Assembly (NCBI RefSeq): GCF_038502225.1
Contig: NC_091292.1
Location: forward strand, 101,537,539 to 101,601,538
From: Cherax quadricarinatus
Lineage: Eukaryota > Arthropoda > Malacostraca > Decapoda > Parastacidae
DNA: 64,000 nucleotides
Reading direction: 5' to 3'
Shown: piece by piece, positions 9,984-20,744 of the stretch
How the letters are laid out: the number at the start of each line of letters is the position of its first letter
How positions within the stretch are numbered: position 1 is the first letter of the stretch
The notes under the pieces: model-generated
Told to the model about the DNA's origin: nothing
The model's database searches: none
What the model saw: the letters and a program-made list of their open reading frames with translations, nothing else
Made by a program: the position numbers and the translations under genes

Positions 9984-12920
9984 TCAAATCCAACCCATCC
10001 CACTCATGTATTTATCCAACCTAAATTTGAAACTACCCAAAGTCCTAGCCTCAATAACCCAACTAGGTAGACTGTTCCACTCATCTACTACCCTATTTCC
10101 AAACCAATACTTTCCTATGTCCTTTCTAAATCTAAACTTATCTAATTTAAATCCATTACTGCGGGTTCTCTCTTGGAGAGATATCCTCAAGACCTTGTTA
10201 ATATCCCCTTTATTAATACCTATCTTCCACTTATACACTTCGATCAGGTCTCCCCTCATTCTTCGTCTAACAAGTGAATGTAACTTAAGAGTCTTCAATC
10301 TTTCTTCATAAGGAAGATTTCTAATGCTATGTATTAATTTAGTCATCCTACGCTGAATGTTTTCTAACGAATTTATGTCCATTCTGTAATATGGAGACCA
10401 GAATTGAGCTGCATAATCTAGGTGAGGCCTTACTAATGATGTATAAAGCTGCAGTATGACCTCTGGACTTCTGTTGCTTACACTTCTTGATATAAATCCC
10501 AGTAATCTATTTGCCTTATTACGTACGCTTAGGCATTGCTGTCTTGGTTTAAGGTTGCTGCTTGCCATAACCCCCAAGTCCTTTTGGCAATCTGTATGGT
10601 TAAGTTCTACATTATTTAACTTATAAGTGCTAGGGTTATGGACACTCCCGAGCTTCAGAACCTTGCATTTATCTACATTGAACTGCATCTGCCACTTTTC
10701 TGACCAAGGGTAGAGTTTGTCTAAATCCTCCTGAAGTTCCCTAACATCTACGTTTGAATCAATTATCCTACCTATCTTCGTGTCATCGGCGAATTTGCTC
10801 ATATCACTAGTAATTCCTTCATCAAGATCATTGATATATATTATAAACAACAACGGGCCCAAGACTGATCCCTGTGGAACGCCACTTGTTACTGATCCCC
10901 ACTCGGATTTAACCCCATTTATGGACACTCTTTGCTTCCTGTCTGTGAGCCATGATTCGATCCACGATAGCACCCTTCCCCCAATGCCATGAGCTGCTAC
11001 TTTCTTCAACAGTCTTTGGTGCGGAACTCTATCAAATGCCTTACTAAAATCTAAGTAAATAATATCAAATTCTTTATCGTGGTCAACAGCCTCAAAAGCT
11101 TTACTGAAGAAAGTTAATAAATTAGTTAGACAAGACCGGCCTCTTGTGAATCCATGCTGAGTATCATTAATCAAGCTATGCTTATCGAGATGGCTTCTTA
11201 TAATCTCAGCTATAATTGACTCTAGTAATTTGCCTACAATTGAGGTCAGGCTTATTGGGCGGTAATTTGACGGTAACGACTTGTCCCCTGTTTTAAAAAT
11301 AGGAATTACATTAGCCATCTTCCTCATATCAGACACTGCACCTGTTTGAAGAGATAAATTAAAAATATTAGTTAATGGTTCACAGACTTCCATTTTGCAT
11401 TCCTTTAGAACCCTTGAAAAAACCTCATCAGGACCCGGTGACTTATTTTGCTTCAGTCTGTCTATCTGCTTCACAACCATTTCACTAGTGACTGTGATGT
11501 TACATAATTTATCTTCTTCTGATCCACTATAAAAATTAATTACCGGAATATTATTAGTGTCTTCCTGTGTAAAAACCGAGAGAAAATAATTATTTAAAAT
11601 TGAGCACATTTCATTCTCTTTGTCAGTAAGATGCCCATAGTTATTTTTAAGGGGACCTATCTTATCTCTGACTTTTGTTCTATAGACCTGGAAAAAACTT
11701 TTTGGGTTAGTTTTAGAATCCCTAGCAACTTTAATTTCATAGTCCCTTTTAGCTTTTCTTATCCCCTTTTTAATGTCCCTCTTAATGTCAATATACTGAT
11801 TCATAAGATGACCCTCGCCTCTTTTTATACGCCTTTAAATTCCTTTCTTATGCCCTAGTAGATATTTCAGCCTATTATTCATCCATTTTGGGTCATTTCT
11901 ATTTGATCTAATTTCCTTATAAGGGATAAACGTTCTTTGAGCAGCATGTATTGTGTTCAGAAAACTGTCATATTGATAGCTCTCTTCGTTACCCCAGTCA
12001 ACAGATGATAAGTGTTCTCTAAGCCCATCGTAATCTGCTAAGCGAAAATCTGGGACTGTTACTGAGTTATCCCTACTATCATACTTCCATTCAATTCTAC
12101 ATGTAATTGATTTGTGGTCGCTGGCACCCAGTTCCTCTGAAACTTCTAAATTATTAACAAGGGATTCATTGTTTGCCAGAACTAAGTCAAGCAGGTTATT
12201 ACCCCTTGTAGGTTCTGTCACAAACTGCTTCAAAAAACAATCCTGAACTACTTCTAAGAAATCGTATGATTCTAAATTCCCAGTTAAGAAATTCCAATCA
12301 ATATGACTAAAGTTAAAGTCTCCTAGAATTACTACATTATCGTGCCTTGTGGCCCTAACAATTTCCTCCCATAGTAGTCTCCCCTGGTCCCTATCTAAAT
12401 TTGGGGGACGGTATATCACACCTAAAATTAATTTTTCATGCCCCTCTGAAAATTCTATCCAAACAGACTCTGTATGTGTTACTTCAGACTTAACACCTGT
12501 TTTTATGCAACAGTTCAAGCGATCTCGGACATACAATGCCACCCCACCCCCCTTCCCGATACTTCTATCTACTTGGAACAATTTAAAACCCTGAATGTGA
12601 CATTCTGCAGGCATGTCCCGACTTTTTGAATTAAACCACGTCTCAGTAATGGCAAATACATCTATGTTACCTGCACTAGCAACTAGTCTCAACTCGTCCA
12701 TCTTATTCCTAGCACTGCGACTATTTGTGTAATAAATATTTAATGACCCTCCTATCTCTTTACCCTTCCTGCTCCTTTCTGTTATTCCACTAAACCTATT
12801 ACTGTCATTGTCAATTAGTGCCACTGGCTTTCCAATATCCTCCTCATTTTGCCTATTACTAGTTCTCCTAGTACTCATGTTACTACCCTGCGACTTCACA
12901 GTTTTCCCGCCAAAACCCAT
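9984..12920 (-). pseudogene. CR1-type LINE ORF2 (endonuclease + reverse transcriptase), one nonsense codon
   Basis: One reading frame of about 978 codons, broken only by a TAA at 11835-11837; the frame is identical on both sides. The N-terminal part is an APE-type endonuclease: N in YTNSR (residue 66), ITETW (91-95), GDFN (200-203) and SDHK (267-270), with all catalytic positions present. The C-terminal part after the stop is the reverse transcriptase, numbered from the methionine at 11804: YRPISL (181-186), LDFSKAFD (251-258), SGVPQGSVLGP (307-317) and the catalytic FADD (338-341), then the thumb and a C-terminal domain ending GMGWI. In life the protein would nick target DNA and copy the element RNA onto it in the nucleus. 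The length fits CR1 ORF2. Confidence 0.93.
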
Positions 12921-13429
12921 ACCACTAACTATTCCTAGTTTAAAGACCTAACAGCTCCCTCCACTGCGTTGGCCAGTGCTCCCATCCCACACCTAGACAA
13001 GTGAACCCCATCCCTGGCATACATGTCATTTCTGCCATAGAAGAGGTCCCAGTTGTCAATGGATGTTACCGCATTTTCCTTACAGTATTTGTCCAGCTAG
13101 CAATTGACACCAATTGCTATGGACAACCATTCATTTCCAACTCCTCTCATTGGCAAAATGCCACATATGACAGGTTTGCCACCCTTCTTCCTAATTATCT
13201 CTATTGCTGACCTATACCTGCTAATCAGGTCCTCACTCCTACGTCTGCCAATATCGTTGCCTCCAGCACTGAGACAGATAATAGGATTGCTCCCATTACC
13301 TCTCATGATGTCATCCAGACGGCTAACAATATCCTTCATCCCAGCCCCAGGAAAACATACTCTCTGCCTCCTACTCCTATCCTTCAAACAGAATGCCCTA
13401 TCCATGTACCTAATCTGGCTATCCCCAAC

Positions 13430-13569
13430 AACAACAATGTTTTTGAACATCAAAATGGTATACAATACCGACAGGTTGTTAGGTAAGACACATATGCAAC
13501 AGTTAGACAACTTTATTCCGAAACGTTTCGCCTACACAGAGGGACATGACCTATCAGTGGTTACATTCT

Positions 13570-13602
<33 letters not shown>

Positions 13603-13881
13603 CACTCTGCACCTCTCCTTCCGACAGTATTTAAGTCTCCGCACTGTCGCTTGATCTTCAGATAGTTCCTGACTATGGAACTGAACTTCTCCAGGCCGAG
13701 GGACTGCCAACCTCAAATTCTACGACTACAAGGGTGATGGACTGATTACATCGTCTTCACATCTCTACTCTTCCTGCCTATTTTCTGTATTCGACTGAAG
13801 AAGCCTACTGTGTAGGCGAAACGTTTCGGAATAAAGTTGTCTAACTGTTGCATATGTGTCTTACCTAACAACAATGTTTTT
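13430..13881. repeat. 15-bp target-site duplication around the hairpin insertion
   Basis: AACAACAATGTTTTT occurs at 13430-13444 and 13867-13881, exactly flanking the 422-bp element. Codon phase is preserved: the same Lys-Asn-Ile-Val-Val codons of ORF1 appear on both sides, which independently proves the insertion site. Confidence 0.95.
13445..13866 (-). mobile_element. Hairpin-family element inserted in CR1 ORF1
   Basis: The inverted arms (13475-13539 and 13808-13872) are identical over 65 bp and hold TTCCGAAACGTTTCGCCTAC. The innermost region is not self-complementary and contains an ACT trinucleotide run (13572-13601). Read on minus, the element starts at the arm and ends with a tail of about 30 bases beyond the second arm (CTGTCGGTATTGTATACC), the same architecture as at 53363-53637. 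It encodes no protein. A 15-bp target duplication suggests LINE-style target-primed insertion rather than a typical cut-and-paste transposon. Confidence 0.9.
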
Positions 13882-14395
13882 ACCTTCCTTGGCGTCGTCC
13901 GTAGTGATGCTCCGAGTAGTCGACTCACATTCGCCAGGTAGCATTACACCACTTGTAGAATTCGTCATCACGTTCTCGATGGTCATCGTTGGGGTTTCTA
14001 GGGATGTCTCACTCACGTCCGCCAATGCTTCCTTGGTGCTCGTTGTGGCATTCCCAGTAGAACACTCACATTCGTCAGGTAGCACCGAGAATGAGTTGGA
14101 AGTTTCCACGGCAGTCTTCTGGTTTCTCGTTGTTTCTGCCTCTCCAACCGTTTTCTTAATCTTCAGCTTGGTTCCATGTTGCCCGACCACTGACCAAGCT
14201 CCCTTCTTAACCTGGGGACTCACAACAGGTGGATTACTACGAATCCTCTAGTTCTCCTCCGTTAATCGCCGTATCTCCAGTTTAGCAACTCTGAGTTCTT
14301 CTCTCAGCTGCTGGTAAAGCTGCTCAAGAGAGGGCATCCTGGTTCAGATTCACAGAGAGCACACAAACAGGTCTTCACAGAGCTAAGTACACTTC

Positions 14396-14783
14396 ACCAC
14401 ACAGTAAACACCTCCAAGAACCACAGTAAACACCTCCAAGAACTACAGTAAACACCTCCAAGAACTACAGTAAACACCTCCAAGAACTACAGTAAACACC
14501 TCCAAGAACTACAGTAAACACCAAGAACTACAGTAAACACCTCCAAGAACTACAGTAAACACCTCCAAGAACTACAGTAAACACCTCCAAGAACTACAGT
14601 AAACACCTCCAAGAACTACAGTAAACACCTCCAAGAACTACAGTAAACACCTCCAAGAACTACAGTAAACACCTCCAAGAACTACAGTAAACACCTCCAA
14701 GAACTACAGTAAACACCTCCAAGAACTACAGTAAACACCTCCAAGAACTACAGTAAACACCTCCAAGAACTACAGTAAACACC
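14396..14783. repeat. 22-bp minisatellite upstream of the CR1 ORF1
   Basis: About 17 copies of a 22-bp unit containing AAGAACTACAGTAAACACCT, with one short unit near 14520. It begins about 60 bp 5' of the CR1 ORF1 start, so it may belong to the element's 5' UTR or to the host target. Confidence 0.92.
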
Positions 14784-15056
14784 ACCAACAATCACTATCG
14801 TCACCACTGCCAACAATCACTATCACTACCACCACAGATATTGCTTTAAGATAGGTCGAAACGTCGTTCAGTGTTCATTTCCAACGTTTATGTAACTTGT
14901 GAGTAACAAGTGAACACCAGAGTTACTGGTGGGGACTACAAGTACTTAAATATATTAAAATATATTAACATTGTCATCACTAATACAAAGTGTCGGCTGG
15001 AAAGTTGAAAAATTTCCAGAGTTAAAGTACAAACTTCTTGATGGAATTAGATTAGT
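14784..15056. other. Spacer
   Basis: No gene seen. CACTATCRYCACCAC-like words occur near 14790-14830, and a GGTCGAAACGTCGTTCAG word at about 14862 resembles the core of the second hairpin family. Confidence 0.45.
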
Positions 15057-17322
15057 TGCCCACGCCCACTGTGGGTGGGGGGGAGTCCAGGCTGCAACAC
15101 ACACGCCCACTGTGGGTGGGGGGGGAGTCCAGGCTGCAACACACACGCCCACTGTGGGTGGGGGGGAGTCCAGGCTGCAACACACACGCCCACTGTGGGT
15201 GGGGGGGAGTCCAGGCTGCAACACACACGCCCACTGTGGGTGGGGGGGAGTCCAGGCTGCAACACACACGCCCACTGTGGGTGGGGGGAGTCCAGGCTGC
15301 AACACACACGCCCACTGTGGGTGGGGGGGAGTCCAGGCTGCAACACACACGCCCACTGTGGGTGGGGGGGGAGTGTGGCCCACTGTGGGGGGGAGTCCAG
15401 GCTGCAACACACACGCCCACTGTGGGTGGGGGGGAGTCCAGGCTGCAACACACACGCCCACTGCTGCAACACACACGGTGGGTGGGGGGAGTCCAGGCTG
15501 CAACACACACGCCCACTGTGGGTGGGGGGAGTCCAGGCTGCAACACACACGCCCACTGTGGGTGGGGGGGAGTCCAGGCTGCAACACACACGCCCACTGT
15601 GGGTGGGGGGAGTCCAGGCTGCAACACACACGCCCACTGTGGGTGGGGGGAGTCCAGGCTGCAACACACACGCCCACTGTGGGTGGGGGGGAGTCCAGGC
15701 TGCAACACACACGCCCACTGTGGGTGGGGGGGAGTCCAGGCTGCAACACACACGCCCACTGTGGGTGGGGGGAGTCCAGGCTGCAACACACACGCCCACT
15801 GTGGGTGGGGGGAGTCCAGGCTGCAACACACACGCCCACTGTGGGTGGGGGGGAGTCCAGGCTGCAACACACACGCCCACTGTGGGTGGGGGGGAGTCCA
15901 GGCTGCAACACACACGCCCACTGTGGGTGGGGGGAGTCCAGGCTGCAACACACACGCCCACTGTGGGTGGGGGGAGTCCAGGCTGCAACACACACGCCCA
16001 CTGTGGGTGGGGGGGAGTCCAGGCTGCAACACACACGCCCACTGTGGGTGGGGGGAGTCCAGGCTGCAACACACACGCCCACTGTGGGTGGGGGGGAGTG
16101 CTGCAACACACACGGTGGGTGGGGGGAGTCCAGGCTGCAACACACACGCCCACTGTGGGTGGGGGGAGTCCAGGCTGCAACACACACGCCCACTGTGGGT
16201 GGGGGGGAGTCCAGGCTGCAACACACACGCCCACTGTGGGTGGGGGGGAGTCCAGGCTGCAACACACACGCCCACTGTGGGTGGGGGGGAGTCCAGGCTG
16301 CAACACACACGCCCACTGTGGGTGGGGGGGGAGTCCAGGCTGCAACACACACGCCCACTGTGGGTGGGGGGAGTCCAGGCTGCAACACACACGCCCACTG
16401 TGGGTGGGGGGAGTCCAGGCTGCAACACACACGCCCACTGTGGGTGGGGGGAGTCCAGGCTGCAACACACACGCCCACTGTGGGTGGGGGGAGTCCAGGC
16501 TGCAACACACACGCCCACTGTGGGTGGGGGGAGTCCAGGCTGCAACACACACGCCCACTGTGGGTGGGGGGAGTCCAGGCTGCAACACACACGCCCACTG
16601 TGGGTGGGGGGAATTCCAGGCTGCAACACACACGCCCACTGTGGGTGGGGGGAGTCCAGGCTGCAACACACACGCCCACTGTGGGTGGGGGGAGTCCAGG
16701 CTGCAACACACACGCCAACTATGGGTGGGGGGGAGTCCAGGCTGCAACACACACGCCCACTGCTGGCCCCACTCTGGGTGGGGGGGAGTCCAGGCTGCAA
16801 CACACACGCCCACTATGGGTGGGGGGGAGTCCAGGCTGCAACACACACGCCCACTGTGGGTGGGGGGAGTCCAGGCTGCAACACACACGCCCACTATGGG
16901 TGGGGGGGAGTCCAGGCTGCAACACACACGCCCACTGTGGGTGGGGGGAGTCCAGGCTGCAACACACACGCCCACTATTAGTGGGGGGAGTCCAGGCTGC
17001 AACACACACGCCCACTGTGGGTGGGGGGGAGTCCAGGCTGCAACACACACGCCCACTGTGGGTGGGGGGGAGTCCAGGCTGCAACACACACGCCCACTAT
17101 GGGTGGGGGAGTCCAGGCTGCAACATACACGCCCACTGTGGGTGGGGGGGAGTCCAGGCTGCAACACACACGCCCACTGTGGGTGGGGGGAGTCCAGGCT
17201 GCAACACACACGCCCACTGTGGGTGGGGGGAGTCCAGGCTGCAACACACACGCCCACTGTGGGTGGGGGGGAGTCCAGGCTGCAACACACACGCCCACTG
17301 TGGGGGGGGGAGTCCAGGCTGC
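15057..17322. repeat. G-rich 40-42-bp satellite
   Basis: About 55 copies of a unit containing CACACACGCCCACTGTGGGT, then a run of 6-8 G, then AGTCCAGGCTGCAA. Unit length varies only through the G run (40, 41 or 42 bp), plus a few fused units (near 15370, 15460, 16100 and 16760). No stop codon occurs in most frames, which creates open frames of up to 826 codons on both strands. These are artefacts. The plus strand carries G-quadruplex potential. Confidence 0.95.
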
Positions 17323-17324
17323 CA

Positions 17325-17775
17325 CCCACCTGGGGTATACCTGGAGGAGATTTCGGGGGTCAACTCCCGTGTGGCCCGGACCATGACTAGGCCTCGCGGG
17401 GGGAGGAATCAGAGCCTGATCAACCAGACTATTACTACTGGTTGCACATAAACCGACTTTAGGTGCCTGTCCAGTGCCTTGTTGAAGACATTCAAGGGCC
17501 TATTGGCAATCCCCCTTATTTATGCTGGGAGGCATACTTAAGGGGAATTACCTGACACTTACTGTGTTGTCTCTTAGCGTACTCATGGCGCCCCTTCTTT
17601 TCAGCGGGGTGGATGTTGTATCTCTTGCCTAGTCTTCTGCTTTCACAGGGAGTGATTTTTATATGAAGATTTGTCACTAGTCCCTCTAGGATTTTCCAAG
17701 CGTATATTATGATGTATCTTTCTCCCCTGCGTTCCAGAGAGTACAAATCAAAGGACTTCAACCGTTCCCACAACT
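17325..17775 (-). pseudogene. LINE ORF2 C-terminal fragment plus 3' UTR
   Basis: The minus-strand frame 17773-17516 starts MWERLKSFDLYSLERRGERY and continues IIIYAWKILEGLV, then HIKITPCESRRLGKR. This is the post-RT region of a CR1/Jockey-superfamily LINE, with the YSLERRRERY-type motif. The following bases to 17325 (CTCCTCCAGGTATACC in plus complement) are the 3' UTR shared with 9783-9832 and 37322-37405. The RT core is absent, and a frameshift near 17516 cuts the C-terminus. It abuts the G-rich satellite. Confidence 0.75.
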
Positions 17776-17960
17776 ATTGTGGGAGAGGCCAGGACGCCCC
17801 ACCACACCCACTGTGGGGGAGACTTTCCAAGTCTCTTACGTACTACAAGAAATAATTAACTTCCATACATTTTATGAAGTATTGAAGCAGTTCACCTGGT
17901 TACAAGGTCATTAACCTTTAATGATGTAGAAACTGGACAATAAAACCGTTGATAGCAATT
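17776..17960. other. Spacer
   Basis: No feature recognised apart from a repeated CACTGTGGGGGAGAC-like word near 17810. Confidence 0.4.
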
Positions 17961-17978
17961 AACACACACACACACACA

Positions 17979-18021
<43 letters not shown>
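17961..18021. repeat. (CA)n microsatellite
   Basis: (CA)n with one TACA interruption near 17985. Confidence 0.9.
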
Positions 18022-18030
<9 letters not shown>

Positions 18031-18163
18031 CACAAATAACCCGCACAAATAACACACTGTATGACTTTGTAAATGTCCAAGTCAGACCGAAACGTCGTCG
18101 TAAGCTTCTCTCTTTTATGTGCGGGTTATTTGTGTATCGTTCCAGTCACGGTATTGTGCTTTT
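18022..18163 (+). mobile_element. Second hairpin family, copy 2
   Basis: ACACAAATAACCCGCAC (18030-18046) is the reverse complement of GTGCGGGTTATTTGTGT (18119-18135). Between them lies GACCGAAACGTCGTCGTAAG, and after them CCAGTCACGGTATTGTG, the complement of the word opening the copy at 7147. Confidence 0.65.
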
Positions 18164-18167
18164 TTTG

Positions 18168-18257
<90 letters not shown>

Positions 18258-18262
18258 TAATA
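18164..18262. repeat. (TA)n microsatellite, 5' side of the RTE-like LINE
   Basis: An almost pure (TA)n tract of about 90 bp that ends exactly where the RTE-like LINE begins. Confidence 0.9.
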
Positions 18263-18263
18263 T

Positions 18264-20219
18264 AGGTAGGGCGAAATGACAGTAGTTTGTTGGATTATGT
18301 ATTGGTAGATAAAAGACTGTTGAGTAGACTTCAGGATGTACATGTTTATAGAGGGGCCACAGATATATCAGATCACTTTCTAGTTGTAGCTACACTGAGA
18401 GTAAAAGATAGATGGGATACAAGGAGAATAGAAGCATCAGGGAAGAGAGAGGTGAAGGTTTATAAACTAAAAGAGGAGGCAGTTAGGGTAAGATATAAAC
18501 AGCTATAGAGAGCATAGGCAATGGGGTCGAAGAGGTATGGGGTAGGTTTAAAAATGTAGTGTTAGAGTGTTCAGCAGAAGTTTGTGGTTACAAGAAGGTG
18601 GGTGAGGGAGGGAAGAGGAGCGATTGGTGGAATGATGATGTAAAGAGAGTAGTAAGGGAGAAAAAGTTAGCATATGAGAAGTTTTTACAAAGTAGAAGTG
18701 ATGAAAGGAGGGAAGAGTATATGGAGAAAAAGAGAGAGGTTAAGAGAGTGGTGAAGCAATGTAAAAAGAGAGCAAATGAGAGAGTGGGTGAGATGTTATC
18801 AACAAATTTTGTTGAAAATAAGAAAAAGTTTTGGAGTGCAATTAACAAGTTAAGGAAGCCTAGTGAAAAAATGGATTCGTCAGTTAAAAATAGGAGAGGA
18901 GAGTTATTAAACGGAGAGTTAGAGGTATTGGGAAGATGGAGGGAATATTTCGAGGAATTGTTAAATGTTGATGAAGATAGGGAAGCTGTGATTTCGTGTA
19001 TAGGACAAGGAGGAATAACATCTTGTAGGAGTGAGGAAGAGCCAGTTGTGAGTGTGGGGGAAGTTCGTGAGGCAGTAGGTAAAATGAAAGGGGGTAAGGC
19101 AGCCGGGATTGATGGGATAAAGATAGAAATGTTTAAAGCAGGTGGGGATATAGTTTTGGAGTGGTTGGTGCAATTATTTAATAAATGTATGGAAGAAGGT
19201 AAGGTACCTAGGGATTGGCAGAGAGCATGCATAGTTCCTTTGTATAAAGGCAAAGGGGACAAAAGAGAGTGCAAAAATTATAGGGGGATAAGTTTGTTGA
19301 GTATACCTGGTAAAGGGTATGGTAGAGTTATTATTGAAATAATTAAGAGTAAGACGGAGAATAGGATAGCAGATGAACAAGGAGGCTTTAGAAAAGGTAG
19401 GGGGTGTGTGGACCAGGTGTTTACAGTGAAACACATAAGTGAACAGTATATAGATAAGGCTAAAGAGGTCTTTGTGGCATTTATGGATTTGGAAAAGGCG
19501 TATGACAGGGTGGATAGGGGGGCCATGTGGCAGATGTTGCAGGTGTATGGTGTAGGAGGTAGGTTACTGAAAGCAGTGAAGAGAGATTAGGTGATGAAAG
19601 ATTGGATATCAGATTGGAGGGAGAGAGTATGGAGGAGGTGAATGTGTTTAGATATTTGGGAGTGGACGTGTCAGTAGATGGGTCTATGAAAGGTGAGGTG
19701 AATCATAGAATTGATGAGGGGATAAGGGTGAGTGGTGCACTTAGGAGTCTGTGGAGACAAAGAACTTTGTCCTTGGAGGCAAAGAGGGGAATGTATGAGA
19801 GTATAGTTTTACCAATGCTCTTATATGGGTGTGAAGCATGGGTGATGAATGTTGCAGCGATGAGAAGGCTGGAGGCAGTGGAGATGTCATGTCTGAGGGC
19901 AATGTGTGGTGTGAATATAATGCAGAGAATTCGTAGTTTGGAAGTTAGGAGGAGGTGCGGGATTACCAAAACTGTTGTCCAGAGGGCTGAGGAAGGGTTG
20001 TTGAGGTGGTTCGGACATGTAGAGAGAATGGAGCGAAACAGAATGACTTCAAGAGTGTGTCAGTCTGTCGTGGAAGGAAGGCGGGGTAGGGGTCGGCCTA
20101 GGAAAGGCTGGAGGGAAGGGGTAAAGGAGGTTTTGTGTGCGAGGGGCTTGGACTTCCAGCAGGCATGCGTGAGCGTGTTTGATAGGAGTGAATGGAGACG
20201 AATGGTTTTTAATACTTGA
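18264..20219 (+). pseudogene. RTE-like LINE ORF2 remnant lacking the RT catalytic core
   Basis: Pieces in order: the endonuclease tail with YVLVDKRLL and ISDHFLV (18266-18508); a frameshift; a linker and RT fingers at 18559-19590 with GGKAAGIDGI, KNYRGISLL, GGFRKGRG and MDLEKAYDRVD; then a deletion junction at about 19580-19595. The reading resumes in another frame with ERLDIRLEG, RYLGVDVS, GCEAWV, LLRWFGHVERM and RGRPRKGW to the stop at 20217-20219. The SG-PQG and FADD catalytic motifs that normally lie between the AYDRVD and RYLG blocks are missing, so no polymerase could be made. The LLRWFGHVERM...RGRPRKGW C-terminus is typical of RTE-type elements; the exact clade is uncertain. Confidence 0.85.
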
Positions 20220-20442
20220 CGTGCTGTTGGAGTGTGAGCAAAGTAACATTTATGAAGGGGTTCAGGGAAACCGGCAGGCCGGACTTGAGTCCTGGAGATG
20301 GGAAGTACAGTGTCTGCACTCTGAAGGAGGGGTGTTAATGTTGCAGTTTAAAAACTGTAGTGTAAAGCACCCTTCTGGCAAGACAGTGATGGAGTGAATG
20401 ATGGTGAAAGTTTTTCTTTTTGGGGACACCCTGCCTTGGTGG

Positions 20443-20443
<1 letters not shown>
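18264..20443 (+). mobile_element. RTE-like LINE, 5'-truncated with internal deletion
   Basis: The copy starts within the endonuclease domain, continues through a broken ORF2 (18264-20219) and a 3' UTR (20220-20443) that contains GGAAACCGGCAGGCCGGACT, and ends at GGTGGGAA directly before (TA)n. I recall this 3' UTR as common in decapods. The sense strand meets (TA)n on both sides, consistent with insertion into a TA microsatellite. Confidence 0.85.

Positions 20444-20532
<89 letters not shown>
20444..20532. repeat. (TA)n microsatellite, 3' side of the RTE-like LINE
   Basis: A pure (TA)n tract of about 88 bp immediately after the LINE 3' end. Confidence 0.9.
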
Positions 20533-20535
<3 letters not shown>

Positions 20536-20744
20536 TGTTAAGGACATTGTTAATTATCTGTATCATATTATATTACTATATTATAACAATTATTATTGTC
20601 GTTGTGGTAGAGAAAAAGAATGTAATCAGGATTAAGTCAAGAGTAATTCGTAGCTCCTGTTCCTTGGATCAAGAGCAATTACCAGAATCATGGCAACTAC
20701 CTTTTAAGGGTTTATGAAATCTAAGAGGGATCCATATATAAGTT
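20533..20744. other. AT-rich spacer
   Basis: No feature recognised. Confidence 0.4.

Larger units (their letters stand above)
12935..14337 (-). pseudogene. CR1-type LINE ORF1 (coiled coil + SGNH esterase), disrupted
   Basis: The start is the ATG at 14337-14335 (MPSLEQLYQQLREEL), chosen because it opens a leucine-heptad coiled coil and is the most upstream in-frame ATG I see. A TAG at 14248-14250 breaks codon 30. After a Thr/Ser/Glu-rich linker, an SGNH-hydrolase domain begins: VVVGDSQIR (nucleophile Ser), AGGNDI (oxyanion Asn) and, after a second TAG at 13097-13099, RDGVHLS (catalytic His block). The hairpin element at 13445-13866 plus one 15-bp target copy (437 bp) interrupts the first esterase strand. 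Without it the frame is about 321 codons. Esterase-type ORF1 proteins are known in CR1 elements and are thought to help RNP or membrane interaction; the role here is inferred. Confidence 0.9.
9834..14395 (-). mobile_element. CR1-type non-LTR retrotransposon, nearly complete
   Basis: This minus-strand element has both ORFs in order: ORF1 (14337-12935), a 14-bp gap, ORF2 (12920-9984), then a 3' UTR that ends at 9834 in repeated TTATGTTC, the octamer-type tail characteristic of CR1 elements. The 5' UTR lies above 14337 and leads into a 22-bp tandem array. Damage is light: two nonsense codons and one insertion in ORF1, and one nonsense codon in ORF2. It is therefore a fairly young but dead copy. 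The CR1 assignment comes from the esterase-bearing ORF1, the APE plus RT order and the tail. No flanking target duplication was recognised. Confidence 0.9.

Noticed and set aside
14955..17451. Open frames of up to 826 codons on both strands
   Set aside because: They lie wholly in the 40-42-bp G-rich array; the unit lacks stop codons in most frames, and five or more overlapping frames are open at once, so openness is not evidence of coding.
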